DNA of 64,000 bases from Propionibacteriaceae bacterium ZF39 (GCA_039565995.1 CP154795.1:2604001-2668000), one strand, 5' to 3'; positions 7,661 to 16,305 are shown, counted from the stretch's first letter. Numbers and translations are program-made. Notes: a model not told the origin generated them from the letters alone.

Positions 7661-9110
7661 GCGTGTCAGATGGTCTGTGTAAGGACTCGGGGTTCAGGAC
7701 CTGACGGAGATTGACTATGACCATGACGAAAGAGCACGAGGACTCGGTGGAGCCGGAGGCCCGCAAGTTGCGGCGGGAGTTGTTCGGTGAGGAGTTGTTG
7801 GATCAGTTGATGGCCTCGGTCGGTGAGCGCGGGGTCGCGTTGACCGGCGAGGGCGGGTTCTTGCCCGAGATGATCAAGGCCGTGCTGGAGCGGGGCCTTC
7901 AGGCGGAGCTGACCGAGCATCTCGGCTACGACAAGGGCGACCGGGCCGGACATGGCAGTGGGAACTCCCGGAACGGGACCAGCCCGAAAACGGTCGCGAC
8001 CGAGGTTGGTGATCTGCGGCTGGACCAGCCGCGGGACCGTAACTCCACGTTCGCCTCGGCGTTGATCCCGAAGGGCGCGCGTCGTCTGGGCGGGCTGGAT
8101 GAGATCATCATCTCGTTGTATGCCGGCGGGATGACGATCCGCGATATTCAGCATCATCTGGAATCGACCCTGGGCACGGAGTTGTCCCACGAGACGATTT
8201 CGAAGATCACCGACGCGGTCGCCGATGAGGTCCTCACCTGGCAGAACCGGCCGCTGGAGTCGTTCTACCCGGTCATCTATCTCGACGCGCTGGTGGTGAA
8301 GATCCGTGACGGCGCCCACGTCACCAACCGCCATGCCCATATCGCGGTCGGGGTCGACCCCGACGGGGTCAAACACGTCCTCGGGATCTGGGTCCAGGCG
8401 AATGAGGGCGCGAAGTTCTGGGCCTCGGTCTGTGCCCAGCTCGCGAACCGCGGCGTGAAGGACGTGCTGATCGTGTGCTGTGACGGGCTCACCGGCTTCC
8501 CCGAGGCGATCGAGGCGACCTGGCCCCTGGCAGCCGTGCAAACGTGTGTGGTGCATCTGATCCGGGCGTCGATGCGGTTCGTGTCCTACACCGACCGCAA
8601 GCCCGTCGCGGCCGCGTTGAAGCCGATCTACACCGCCGCGAACGAGGACGCCGCGCTGATGGCGTTCACCGCGTTTGCGGACTCGACCTGGGGCAAGAAA
8701 TACCCCGCCGCAGTCGCGACCTGGGAGAACGCGTGGGACCGGTTCATCCCGTTCCTGGCGTTCGGCCCCGCACTGCGGAAGGTGATCTACACGACCAACA
8801 GCATCGAATCGCTGAACTACCAACTACGGAAAGTGATCAAGAACCGTGGCCATTTCCCCAACGACGCCGCGGCGGTGAAACTGCTCTGGCTGGCGATCCG
8901 CAACATCGAAGACAAACGCGCCCGTGAGCGGGCCAAGGAAGCCGGTGTCCCCAAAGGCAAACGCAAAGCACCCGGCAAACTCGTCGAAGGCGCGACCATC
9001 CAGGGCTGGAAAGCCGCCCTCGGCGAACTCGCCCTCGTCTACCCCGACCGCATGAACCAATACCTATAACCCATGTGACCCAGATCACTTACACAGAAAA
9101 CTTGACAAGC
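7661..9110 (+). mobile_element. IS256-family insertion sequence nested in IS3 orfB
   Basis: 1450 bp. Imperfect 23-bp terminal inverted repeats (7661-7683 and 9088-9110; 18 of 23 positions match, both ending in CTGTGTAAG inward) enclose one transposase gene. It is flanked by identical 12-bp direct repeats, TCACACACTCGG, at 7649-7660 and 9111-9122. The IS256 family usually duplicates 8-9 bp, so part of the 12 bp may be chance or the element end may differ from my call. Confidence 0.9.
7717..9069 (+). CDS. IS256-family (Mutator-type) transposase
   Basis: A 450-residue DDE transposase with the family's regions: ...ERGLQAELTEHLGYDKGD near the N-terminus, ISLYAGGMTIRDIQHHLE, the first Asp in PVIYLDAL, the second in CCDGLTGFPEAI, and the conserved VIYTTNSIESLNYQLRKVIKNRG with the catalytic Glu. 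It appears intact. A GGAGA ribosome site precedes the ATG at 7717; TTG 7711 and ATG 7723 are alternatives. Confidence 0.95.
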   Translation: MTMTKEHEDSVEPEARKLRRELFGEELLDQLMASVGERGVALTGEGGFLPEMIKAVLERGLQAELTEHLGYDKGDRAGHGSGNSRNGTSPKTVATEVGDLRLDQPRDRNSTFASALIPKGARRLGGLDEIIISLYAGGMTIRDIQHHLESTLGTELSHETISKITDAVADEVLTWQNRPLESFYPVIYLDALVVKIRDGAHVTNRHAHIAVGVDPDGVKHVLGIWVQANEGAKFWASVCAQLANRGVKDVLIVCCDGLTGFPEAIEATWPLAAVQTCVVHLIRASMRFVSYTDRKPVAAALKPIYTAANEDAALMAFTAFADSTWGKKYPAAVATWENAWDRFIPFLAFGPALRKVIYTTNSIESLNYQLRKVIKNRGHFPNDAAAVKLLWLAIRNIEDKRARERAKEAGVPKGKRKAPGKLVEGATIQGWKAALGELALVYPDRMNQYL

Positions 9111-9867
9111 TCACACACTCGGCCTTGTACAAACCGATCACCGACTCAGCCATCGCATTGTCATAGGAATCGCCCACGGTGCCGATCGAGGCGAGCGCGC
9201 CGGCTTCGGCGAGTCGGTCGGCGTAGCGGATCGCCGTGTACTGAGTGCCGGCATCGCTGTGGTGCACGACCCCACGAGGATCGTGACCGGCACGTTCCCG
9301 CACCCACAACGCCATCTCCAACGCATCCAGAGGCAGCTCGGTCGGCATCCGGTGATGGGTCCGCCAACCAACAATCCGCCGGCTGTACACGTCTGTGACG
9401 AACGCAGTGAAACCCATCCCCGACCACGTGGGCACGTAGGTGAAATCGACGATCCACAGCTGATTCGGCCGAGCAGCGGTGAAATCGCGTTGCACCAGAT
9501 CCTCTGGGCGGGGCGCGGACGGATCCGACTTCGTAGTGCTGAACCGCTTGCCGCGCACCACACCCTGCATCCCATGGGTCCGCATCAACCGCTCCACCTG
9601 ACAACGCGGCGCCGCGACGCCATCACGCTTCAGCAGGTGCCACATCTTGCGATAGCCCGCCACCCCGCGACCCTTCGTCTTGTCGGCCTGGACCGCTTCG
9701 ATCTGCTCCCACACATACGCATCCGACAAGGCACGTTTCGACACCGGTCGCCGCTTGTGGGCGTAATAGCCAGACGGGGCGATCGGCACACCATGCTCGC
9801 TCAGCACACGGCAGATCGGCTCGACCCCGAACCGGTCCCGATGGTCATCGACGAACGCGACTACCAC
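9111..9867 (-). pseudogene. IS3 transposase OrfB, N-terminal fragment
   Basis: Encodes the HTH_21 region (DDHRDRFGVEPICRVLSEHG...YYAHKRR) and most of the rve/DDE core: WIVDFTYVPTW (first Asp), VVHHSDAGTQY (second Asp) and DSYDNAMAESVIGLYKAE (Glu). It then runs into IS256 DNA after YKAECV. It begins in the -1 frame relative to orfA, overlapping its stop, as in IS3 elements that make an OrfAB fusion by frameshifting. The remainder is at 7476-7660. Confidence 0.9.
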
Positions 9868-10196
9868 GGCAAACGCGGGTCGAGCTCCCGCGCGAAGAAA
9901 CTCGAAGCCGCCAACAAGATCTCATTCGCCCGCTTCAACTCCCGCACTTCCTGCTCCAACTCACGGATCTTCCTGGCATCCTCCGTGGTGGTGCCGGGCC
10001 GGGTGCCTGCATCAATATCGGCCTGCTTCACCCACCCACGCAGCGTGTCGGGATTCACCCCCACCCGAGTGCCGATCCGCTTCACCGCCGCGTTCATCGA
10101 CAACTCCGGATCCTCCAAACGAGCCTCGGCCACAAGCCGCATCGCCCGCTCCCTCAACTCCTGAGGGTACTTACGTGGTGCTGACATGGTCTGCAT
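9861..10196 (-). CDS. IS3 transposase OrfA
   Basis: A 111-residue HTH_Tnp_1 protein. Helix-turn-helix region SMNAAVKRIGTRVGVNPDTLRGWVKQ, then a leucine-zipper-like helix (RKIRELEQEVRELKRANEILLAAS) that mediates multimerisation in this family. Its TAG stop overlaps the start of orfB. It is intact, but the element is dead because orfB is interrupted. Confidence 0.92.
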   Translation of the reverse strand: MQTMSAPRKYPQELRERAMRLVAEARLEDPELSMNAAVKRIGTRVGVNPDTLRGWVKQADIDAGTRPGTTTEDARKIRELEQEVRELKRANEILLAASSFFARELDPRLPW

Positions 10197-10269
10197 CCTT
10201 CCGTGGAATCAGACCCTCCACGCAACCCGGGGCGGTTCAGAGGCCGCCTCACCACCACCAAAGCCTGAG

Positions 10270-10425
10270 ATGACTTTGAATGATTTTCGGGGATTGGCTG
10301 AGCGAGGGCTTTCTCTTAGTCTGCTGAGGAATCCCGATTATGCGGAGCCAGGATGCGTGGTTAATTCGGTAGAAATCTCGATACAATCCACCGACATCCG
10401 ACTCACAGAGGTGGCCACGGAATAG
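10270..10425 (+). CDS. Short unknown gene or gene end next to the IS
   Basis: A 51-codon frame starting MTLNDFRGLAERGLSLSLLRNPDYAEPG, lower in GC than the core genes. It overlaps the 3' end of the convergent SCO1664 gene by 23 bp. It may be the surviving end of an accessory gene cut by the IS3 element at 10239, or chance. It lies at the right edge of the island. Confidence 0.25.
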   Translation: MTLNDFRGLAERGLSLSLLRNPDYAEPGCVVNSVEISIQSTDIRLTEVATE

Positions 10426-11227
10426 CCGGCCAGGCCCCGCGGTGATGGGGGAAGATCCCCTCGGTGAGGAGTCGTGTGCAGCGGTCGGCGTACGCCTCGG
10501 CCTCTGCCACGGTGATGAGCTCGTCCAGCTCGTCGACACTCTCCAGGGCTGTGCTCACCATGGCGAGTTCGTCAGTGGTGAGTTCCTCCCCCGCCCAGCC
10601 CCACAGGACGGTTCGGAGCTTGTGCTGGGCATGGAAACTCAGGCCATGGTCGACGGCCCAGAGTCGCCCAGCACCGTCGGTGAGGATGTGTATGCCCTTG
10701 CGGTCGGCATTGTTGGTGATGACATCGAACAGGGCCATCCTGCGCAGTGCAGGATCATCGCGGTGGATCACCATCACGGGCCGCTCGTGCGCATCGACCC
10801 CGTCGACGACGTCGAACCAGCCGTCGGGCGTACGCCCCGAACGAACCAGGTCCACGACGGGGTCCGCATCGTCATCGACATCGATCCAGGACTGCAAAGA
10901 GCCCGGGCCCATCGGGCCGTCGATCAGTACGGTGGCGGGCACCAGGTCGAACCCAGCAGCGGCCGAGATCCGATAGGCAGCGACCTCGCGCTCGGCGAGC
11001 GTACCGTCCGGAAAATCCCACAACGGCCGCTCGCCCCGGACGGGTTTGTAGACGCAGTGCACGACCGCATCCGACGTTGTCAGCTCGCAGAGGAAGGTGG
11101 CATTGGAGGCCTGTACGAGCCGTCCGGTGACCTCGAGCTCCCCACCGGCAAAGATCCCCGCGTCGAGCGGGTCGGCCGGGCCGAGAGGCTCGACCACGGA
11201 CTCAGAAGAGCGGTCGTCGATAGCCAT
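10403..11227 (-). CDS. SCO1664-family protein (kinase-fold)
   Basis: 274 residues. The family has a HipA/PI3K-like kinase fold: VHCVYKPVRGERPLWDFPDGTLAEREVAAY (Lys for ATP, acidic helix), then MALFDVITNNADRKGIHIL (catalytic D..N) and LWAVDHGLSFH (metal Asp). The substrate is unknown. It forms a compact minus-strand unit with the DUF3090 gene (26-bp overlap) and the phosphatase-like gene, an arrangement I know from many actinobacteria next to mshC and uppP. MAIDDRSSES was chosen as start; the open frame upstream shadows DUF3090. Confidence 0.88.
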   Translation of the reverse strand: MAIDDRSSESVVEPLGPADPLDAGIFAGGELEVTGRLVQASNATFLCELTTSDAVVHCVYKPVRGERPLWDFPDGTLAEREVAAYRISAAAGFDLVPATVLIDGPMGPGSLQSWIDVDDDADPVVDLVRSGRTPDGWFDVVDGVDAHERPVMVIHRDDPALRRMALFDVITNNADRKGIHILTDGAGRLWAVDHGLSFHAQHKLRTVLWGWAGEELTTDELAMVSTALESVDELDELITVAEAEAYADRCTRLLTEGIFPHHRGAWPAIPWPPL

Positions 11228-11801
11228 TGGCACGCGGGCAGATGTGACCGTCGGGGTCGATCGGCTGTTCGCAGAACGGGCAGGCCGGACGCCCGGCGGC
11301 GACGAGCGCCATCGAGCGGGCCACGAAATCTCGGGCCACGTTCGGCGGGATCCTGACGATGAGCACCTCGCCCGCCCGCTCGGCCTCGGCCCGGGCAATC
11401 GCCTCGGCGTCCTCGGCGCTGGTCTCGTCCAAGTCGATCTCGCTGTCGTCCTCGGTCACGGAAAACATCTCGATCACGATGCGCGAATCATTCGGATCCC
11501 AGGCGATCGTCATCGTGCCGACGCGGAATTCCTCGGTGATCGGCGCATCGAGCGGCTCGTTGTCATAGGCGGTCTCGCGCTTCGGCGGCACGGGCACCAG
11601 CCCGCCGGTCAGCCGGCTGATCTCACCCAGCACCCGATCCACGTGCTCGGCCAGCACCGAGACCTGCTGCTTCTCCGCGACCACACTGGTCAGCCGATTG
11701 CCCTGACGCGCTTGGAAGAAGAAGGTCCGGTCGCCGGGCTCCCCCACGGTTCCGGACACGAAACGATCGGGGGCGTCATACCGATGCTCGACAATGGCCA
11801 T
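11202..11801 (-). CDS. DUF3090 family protein
   Basis: A 199-residue actinobacterial protein with the typical N-terminus YDAPDRFVSGTVGEPGDRTFFFQA and a C-terminal zinc-knuckle CPFC...HICPRANGYRRPL. The acidic middle (SVTEDDSEIDLDETSAED) is probably flexible. The biochemical role is unknown; its constant linkage to SCO1664 and the phosphomutase-like gene suggests one pathway. It overlaps SCO1664 and follows the phosphatase gene by 9 bp. Confidence 0.92.
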   Translation of the reverse strand: MAIVEHRYDAPDRFVSGTVGEPGDRTFFFQARQGNRLTSVVAEKQQVSVLAEHVDRVLGEISRLTGGLVPVPPKRETAYDNEPLDAPITEEFRVGTMTIAWDPNDSRIVIEMFSVTEDDSEIDLDETSAEDAEAIARAEAERAGEVLIVRIPPNVARDFVARSMALVAAGRPACPFCEQPIDPDGHICPRANGYRRPLF

Positions 11802-11810
11802 GATCCAACC

Positions 11811-12596
11811 CTACGTGAGATCGGCCACCGGGCAGCTCGAGCCGGACTTGGTTTCGACGGGCTCAACCGGGGTAGCGGCGGAGCCAGCAGGCGCGGCCTC
11901 CGCGGGCGTACCCTCTCCGGCTCCGGCACCTCCGCCCACCGCCGCATCGGTCGACTCCCCCGGCTTGGGCAGCAGCGTCGACAGGTCGCCGGACGTGGAG
12001 TTCATGGTCACGACATAGGGCCGCGAATCCGTGTAATGGATCACCGACACCGATGCCGGGTCAACCATGATGCGCTGGAACGAGTCGAGGTGCATGCCGA
12101 GCGCGTCGGCGAGGATCGCTTTGATGACGTCCCCATGGGAAACGGCAAGCCAGGCGGTGTGTTCGCCGTGTTCGGCGGCGAGGCGACGGTCCCAGTTCCG
12201 GACGGCACCGACCGACCGCGACCACATCGCCGTCATCGATTCGCCACCGGGGAAGACGGCGGCCGACGGCTGTTGCTGCACGGTCTTCCAGAGCTTCTCA
12301 CCGGCGAGGTCCTTGAGCGTACGCCCCGTCCACTCGCCGTAGTCACACTCGCTCAGCCCCTCCTCGAGGAACTCCGGGAGATCACGATCGGTGAGGATCT
12401 CCTGCGCGGTCTGCCGGCACCGGAGAACGGGCGAGACGACCGCCGCCGCGAGAGGTACGCCGGCCAGGCGCACCCGTGCGGCCTCGGCTTGTTCCCGGCC
12501 CTTGTCGTCGAGTTCGACGCCATCGGCGCGGCCGGCGAGAACACCGGCAGTGTTGGCGGTCGATCGGCCATGGCGCACGAGAAAGAGCGTCGTCAT
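11811..12596 (-). CDS. Histidine phosphatase family (MSMEG_4193-type phosphomutase-like)
   Basis: 261 residues with the phosphoglycerate-mutase-like motif FLVRHGRSTAN at the N-terminus (catalytic His in RHG), SPVLRCRQTA, the acid residue in LSECDYGEWTG, and the second His in LAVSHGDVIKAI. The C-terminal 50 residues are Ala/Gly/Pro/Glu-rich and probably disordered. It belongs to the class next to DUF3090/SCO1664 in actinobacteria. The substrate is unknown. It is divergent from uppP, about 127 bp away. Confidence 0.88.
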   Translation of the reverse strand: MTTLFLVRHGRSTANTAGVLAGRADGVELDDKGREQAEAARVRLAGVPLAAAVVSPVLRCRQTAQEILTDRDLPEFLEEGLSECDYGEWTGRTLKDLAGEKLWKTVQQQPSAAVFPGGESMTAMWSRSVGAVRNWDRRLAAEHGEHTAWLAVSHGDVIKAILADALGMHLDSFQRIMVDPASVSVIHYTDSRPYVVTMNSTSGDLSTLLPKPGESTDAAVGGGAGAGEGTPAEAAPAGSAATPVEPVETKSGSSCPVADLT

Positions 12597-12723
12597 GGGC
12601 AAAACCCTAACGGCACGGACGGAACGGCACACGGCCGCAGTTGCCGAGCGGGTCTAGTGTTTTCCCGGACCTGCCACCGATGGGTTGCCCACACGGAGCA
12701 GGCGTGCACAGAAGGAAGCTCCC

Positions 12724-13554
12724 ATGGACTGGTTCGACGCCATCGTCCTGGGGATCGTGCAGGGTCTGACCGAATTCCTGCCGATCTCCTCCAGCGCCCA
12801 CGTCTCGATCGTGGGCCAGCTCCTCGGCGGAGTCGACCCCGGCGCGGCGTTCACCGCGGTGACGCAGCTCGGCACCGAGACCGCCGTCGTGCTCTATTTC
12901 GCAAAAGACATCGGCCGGATCATCAAGCACTGGACCCTGTCGTTGTTCGGGAAGATTCCCCGCAACGACCCCGATGCCCGCATGGGCTGGCTCATCATCA
13001 TCGGGTCCATCCCGATCGGTGTGCTGGGCATCCTGTTCGAGAGCGCCATCGACCACAACCTGCGCAACCTCTGGATCACTGCCGCGATGCTCGCCGGTTT
13101 CGGCATCGTCATCGGCATCGTCGACCATTTCGCCAAGAACGAGCGCACCCTCGACAAGCTGACCTACAAGCACGGCATTCTCTATGGCCTCTCCCAGGCG
13201 ATGGCGCTGATCCCCGGCGTGTCCCGCTCGGGCGGCACGATCGCCGGTGGTCTGGCGATGGGCTACAAGCGTGAAGCGGCCGCGCGTTATGCGTTCCTGC
13301 TCGCGATTCCGGCGGTGTTCCTGTCCGGGCTCTACAAGCTCAAGGACATCCCCGGTGATCCGACCGTGTCCTGGGGCCCGACGATCATCGCGACGGTGCT
13401 GGCCTTTGCTGTCGGACTGGGCGTCATCCACTGGCTGCTGAAGTACGTCAGCACCCACAGCTTCAAGCCGTTCGTGATCTATCGGTTGGTGCTCGCGGCC
13501 GCCGTGGTCGTCATGCTGCTGACCGGCGTGCTGCAGCCCCTCCCGCAGGGCTGA
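12724..13554 (+). CDS. uppP: Undecaprenyl-diphosphatase UppP (BacA family)
   Basis: Recycles the undecaprenyl-PP carrier lipid at the membrane for peptidoglycan synthesis; overexpression gives bacitracin resistance in other bacteria. 276 residues, about 8 membrane spans. The two conserved motifs are present: [17 protein letters not shown] near the N-terminus and [12 protein letters not shown] in the second half. A GGAAG site precedes ATG 12724. The stop abuts the stop of the convergent LLM gene (TGA|TCA). Confidence 0.95.
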   Translation: MDWFDAIVLGIVQGLTEFLPISSSAHVSIVGQLLGGVDPGAAFTAVTQLGTETAVVLYFAKDIGRIIKHWTLSLFGKIPRNDPDARMGWLIIIGSIPIGVLGILFESAIDHNLRNLWITAAMLAGFGIVIGIVDHFAKNERTLDKLTYKHGILYGLSQAMALIPGVSRSGGTIAGGLAMGYKREAAARYAFLLAIPAVFLSGLYKLKDIPGDPTVSWGPTIIATVLAFAVGLGVIHWLLKYVSTHSFKPFVIYRLVLAAAVVVMLLTGVLQPLPQG

Positions 13555-14592
13555 TCAGAGCGCCCGATGGGCCTCGGCGAGGGTCTCGAGCGCGGCGAGC
13601 TTCGCGTCCATGTCCCGGCCCACCGGCGTAGCGGCGCAGGTGGTCAGGCCGGACTCGGCGAGGGCCGCCAGGCGGTCGGCGAGCCGGGCCTGATCGCCGA
13701 GGAGTGAGGTGTCGTCGATGAACTCCTGTGGCACCGTGCCCATGGCCTCGCGCTGCCGACCGGTGAGGTAGAGCTCCTGGATCTCCGCAGCCTCTGCGGC
13801 GTACCCCATGCGGACGGCGAGGTTGTTGTAGAAGTTGTTCTTCCGGCTGCCCATGCCTCCGACATAGAGCGCGGCGTAGGTCCGGACGGGATCCGCGCAC
13901 GCCGCCACGTCCTCACCCACGACGAGCGGGAACGAGGCCTGGACGTCGAAGTCGCTCATGTCCTTGTCGGCCTTCGCACGGCCGGTGGACAGCGCATCGA
14001 GCTGCTCGTGAGCGAAACCCGCCGCATAGAACAGGCCCAGCCAGCCGTCGGCGATCTCGCCGGTGAGCTCGAGGTTCTTCGGCCCGGTCCCGGCGAGATA
14101 GATCGGCACGGGCGCGACGGGACGCACCATGAGCTTGAGGCCCTTGCCCTCGGTCCCGGGGAGCGGCAGGTGGAAGTGCTCGCCGGCGTACTCCACCGTC
14201 TCCCTCGCCAGCGCCTTCCGCACGATCGCGACATAGTCGCGGGTGCGGCCGAGGGGTTTGGCGAATGGTACGCCGTGCCAACCCTCCGACACCTGCGGGC
14301 CCGACACCCCGAGCCCGAGGCGGAAGCGCCCACCGCTCAGGTTCTGCAGGCCGGCGGCGGTCATGGCGGTGTTGGCGGGGGTACGCCCAGGAATCTGCAT
14401 CACGGCCGACCCGACGTGGATCGTCGAGGTCTGCGCGGCAAGCCAGCTGAGGAGGGTGACGACGTCGGCGCCGTACGCCTCCGCGGCCCAGACCGAGTCA
14501 TATCCCAACGCCTCCGCGCGCTGGACGAGGGCGAGCTGGTCGGCCGGGGTTTCGCCGCCGACCATATAACCGAGATTCAGGGCAAGACGCAT
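13555..14592 (-). CDS. LLM-class F420-dependent oxidoreductase
   Basis: A 345-residue TIM-barrel protein of the luciferase-like monooxygenase superfamily, the F420-using branch common in actinomycetes. N-terminus LALNLGYMVGGETPADQLALVQRAEALGYDSVWAAEAYG; HVGSAVMQIPGRTPANTAMTA and GRFRLGLGVSGPQVSEGWHG are the coenzyme-binding regions. The physiological substrate is unknown. It ends directly at the uppP stop. A lipoprotein gene starts divergently 70 bp away. Confidence 0.88.
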   Translation of the reverse strand: MRLALNLGYMVGGETPADQLALVQRAEALGYDSVWAAEAYGADVVTLLSWLAAQTSTIHVGSAVMQIPGRTPANTAMTAAGLQNLSGGRFRLGLGVSGPQVSEGWHGVPFAKPLGRTRDYVAIVRKALARETVEYAGEHFHLPLPGTEGKGLKLMVRPVAPVPIYLAGTGPKNLELTGEIADGWLGLFYAAGFAHEQLDALSTGRAKADKDMSDFDVQASFPLVVGEDVAACADPVRTYAALYVGGMGSRKNNFYNNLAVRMGYAAEAAEIQELYLTGRQREAMGTVPQEFIDDTSLLGDQARLADRLAALAESGLTTCAATPVGRDMDAKLAALETLAEAHRAL

Positions 14593-14662
14593 GGAGGGAT
14601 TGTGTCAGGCCACCTCGTCGCCCGGCGGAACCATTCGACATCGCCGAACCGTCGTGGGAGGC

Positions 14663-15103
14663 ATGAGTCGGATTGTCCTTGTTGCCCTGTTGGCGCTTGT
14701 GCTCGCCTTCATGCCCGGCTGCGTTCGCTCGCCCCGGGTCGAGGGTCATGAGTGGCGCCCAGTGAACGTCATCGGCGACGCCGACGGTGAGTCGTCGCCG
14801 CTCGGCGTGGTGTTCTATCTGCCCGACAGCCGGTCCGGCGGTCTGGATGAGCGGGTGGACCCGCAGCGATATCTCATCGTGGAGCTCCACTACGACGGCT
14901 GCCCCTACAGCGATCCGCGGTTCGTCGGCGTGGGCGCGGACAGGCTGGAGGTGCGATTCACCGAGCTCCTTCGTGAATGCGTACGCCCGATTCCCATGAC
15001 GGCCTGGTTCGCGATCCCGTGGGACGAGCTCCCCGCAGAAGTCCTCGTCATCGACCAGTTCGGGGAGAACCACGTGATCAGGGACCGCAGGCTGGCGGGC
15101 TAA
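14663..15103 (+). CDS. Putative lipoprotein
   Basis: 146 residues. Signal sequence MSRIVLVALLALVLAFMPGC with lipobox F-M-P-G-C (modified Cys20). The mature part is a small beta-rich domain (YLIVELHYDGCPYSDPRFVGVGADRLEVRF) with no family I recognise. GGGAGG lies 5 bp before the ATG and decides the start. It is followed by a long hairpin. Confidence 0.75.
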   Translation: MSRIVLVALLALVLAFMPGCVRSPRVEGHEWRPVNVIGDADGESSPLGVVFYLPDSRSGGLDERVDPQRYLIVELHYDGCPYSDPRFVGVGADRLEVRFTELLRECVRPIPMTAWFAIPWDELPAEVLVIDQFGENHVIRDRRLAG

Positions 15104-15116
15104 TACTCGAATCAGC

Positions 15117-15185
15117 CGGGTAAAAAGGGACACTCGCGGGGTTCTGGGGTGGGGGTAGAGCCCGTCGAGTGTCCGAAATTACCCG
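15117..15185. promoter_or_regulatory. Long two-tier hairpin in spacer
   Basis: Outer arms CGGGTAA (15117-15123) and TTACCCG (15179-15185) and inner arms GGACACTCG (15128-15136) and CGAGTGTCC (15166-15174) are perfect complements separated by small AAAA/GAAA-like internal loops, with a G-rich loop. It lies between the lipoprotein gene and the aldo/keto reductase gene. It could be a terminator for the first or a structured leader of the second; there is no T-run. Confidence 0.55.
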
Positions 15186-15264
15186 CCCTCCCGACCTATC
15201 CATCTCGACCGACTCCTGATTCAGGCTGGTTTGGCACCTGAGCCGATCCGTTAGGGTTTCCGCC

Positions 15265-16245
15265 ATGCGGAGTCGGGTGGTGGGCCACAGTGGTCTGGAG
15301 GTGTCGGAGTTCGGCCTCGGCACGATGACCTGGGGCCGCGACACGCCGCCGGAGCAGGCGCGGCAGCTGCTCCGGACGTTCCATGAGGCTGGCGGGACGC
15401 TGCTCGACACTGCTGCGGCATACGGAAACGGTGACGCCGAGCGCACCGTGGGCGCACTTCTTCGCAATGACCATCACCGTGAGAACTTCGTCGTCGCGAC
15501 GAAGGCCGGGTTCGTTCTGCGTGGCAAGCAGCGCGTGGTCGACACCTCCGCGCGGGCTCTGCTGCAGGACCTCGACGAGTCCCTGCATCGCCTCCGCACC
15601 GACTGGATCGACCTCTGGCAGATCCACGCCTGGGGTTCGGCCCCGCTCGAGGAGACGCTCGCCGCGATGGACCAGGCAGTGACCTCGGGACGCGTCCGCT
15701 ATGTCGGGTTGTCCAACTTCATCGGCTGGCAGAGCGCCCAAGCCGCGACGTGGCAGCAGGCGTTTCCGGGGCGTACGCCCATCGCCTCCAACCAGGTCGA
15801 ATACTCCCTCCTGGCGCGCCGGGCGGAGGTCGAGGTGCTGCCGGCGGCCCGGGCTCTCGGCATGGGGTTCTTCCCCTGGTCGCCGCTGGGTCGAGGTGTG
15901 CTGTCGGGCAAATACCGCCATGGCGTACCCCGCGACTCCCGTGCGGCCGGTCACTTCGCCTGGTTCGTGGAGGCCTATCTCGAAGCACGTTCCCGCGGGA
16001 TCGTCGAGGCCGTGGCCAAAGCGGCGGATGGGCTGGAGTTGACGCCGTTGCAGGTGTCGCTGGCGTGGGTACGCGATGCCCCCGGCGTCACCGCTCCCCT
16101 GTTGGGTGCCCGCAACCAGCAGCAGCTCGAGCAGTGCCTCTCCACCGTGGGCGTCACGTTGCCCGACGCGATCGTGTCGGCTCTGGACGATGTCTCCGGC
16201 GGCCCGGCGGCGGGGCGTACGCCCGAGCTCGACGACGCCAGCTGA
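15265..16245 (+). CDS. Aldo/keto reductase
   Basis: 326-residue NADPH-dependent TIM-barrel reductase. Catalytic tetrad context visible: LLDTAAAYGNGDAE (Asp and Tyr), VVATKAGF (Lys) and LWQIHAWG (His). The cofactor end is GVTAPLLGARNQQQLEQ. The best match by pattern is the AKR11/12-like YghZ/general-stress group. The substrate is not predictable. It starts after the hairpin spacer and ends about 60 bp before the convergent peptidase gene. Confidence 0.9.
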   Translation: MRSRVVGHSGLEVSEFGLGTMTWGRDTPPEQARQLLRTFHEAGGTLLDTAAAYGNGDAERTVGALLRNDHHRENFVVATKAGFVLRGKQRVVDTSARALLQDLDESLHRLRTDWIDLWQIHAWGSAPLEETLAAMDQAVTSGRVRYVGLSNFIGWQSAQAATWQQAFPGRTPIASNQVEYSLLARRAEVEVLPAARALGMGFFPWSPLGRGVLSGKYRHGVPRDSRAAGHFAWFVEAYLEARSRGIVEAVAKAADGLELTPLQVSLAWVRDAPGVTAPLLGARNQQQLEQCLSTVGVTLPDAIVSALDDVSGGPAAGRTPELDDAS

Positions 16246-16305
16246 ATCGCTCTGGCGTGGAGTTCGGGCGTACGCCCTGGTCGCCGGGGTCTCGATCCTG
16301 GTTTC

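Larger units (their letters stand above)
7446..10239 (-). mobile_element. IS3-family insertion sequence, interrupted
   Basis: Bounded by perfect 26-bp inverted repeats at 7446-7471 and 10214-10239, starting TGAACCGCC. It encodes orfA and orfB on the minus strand. Without the inner element it would be about 1.33 kb, normal for IS3. The flanking bases (GATG on the left, GAGG on the right) give no exact target duplication. orfB is split by an IS256-family insertion, so the element can no longer make its transposase. Confidence 0.92.
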
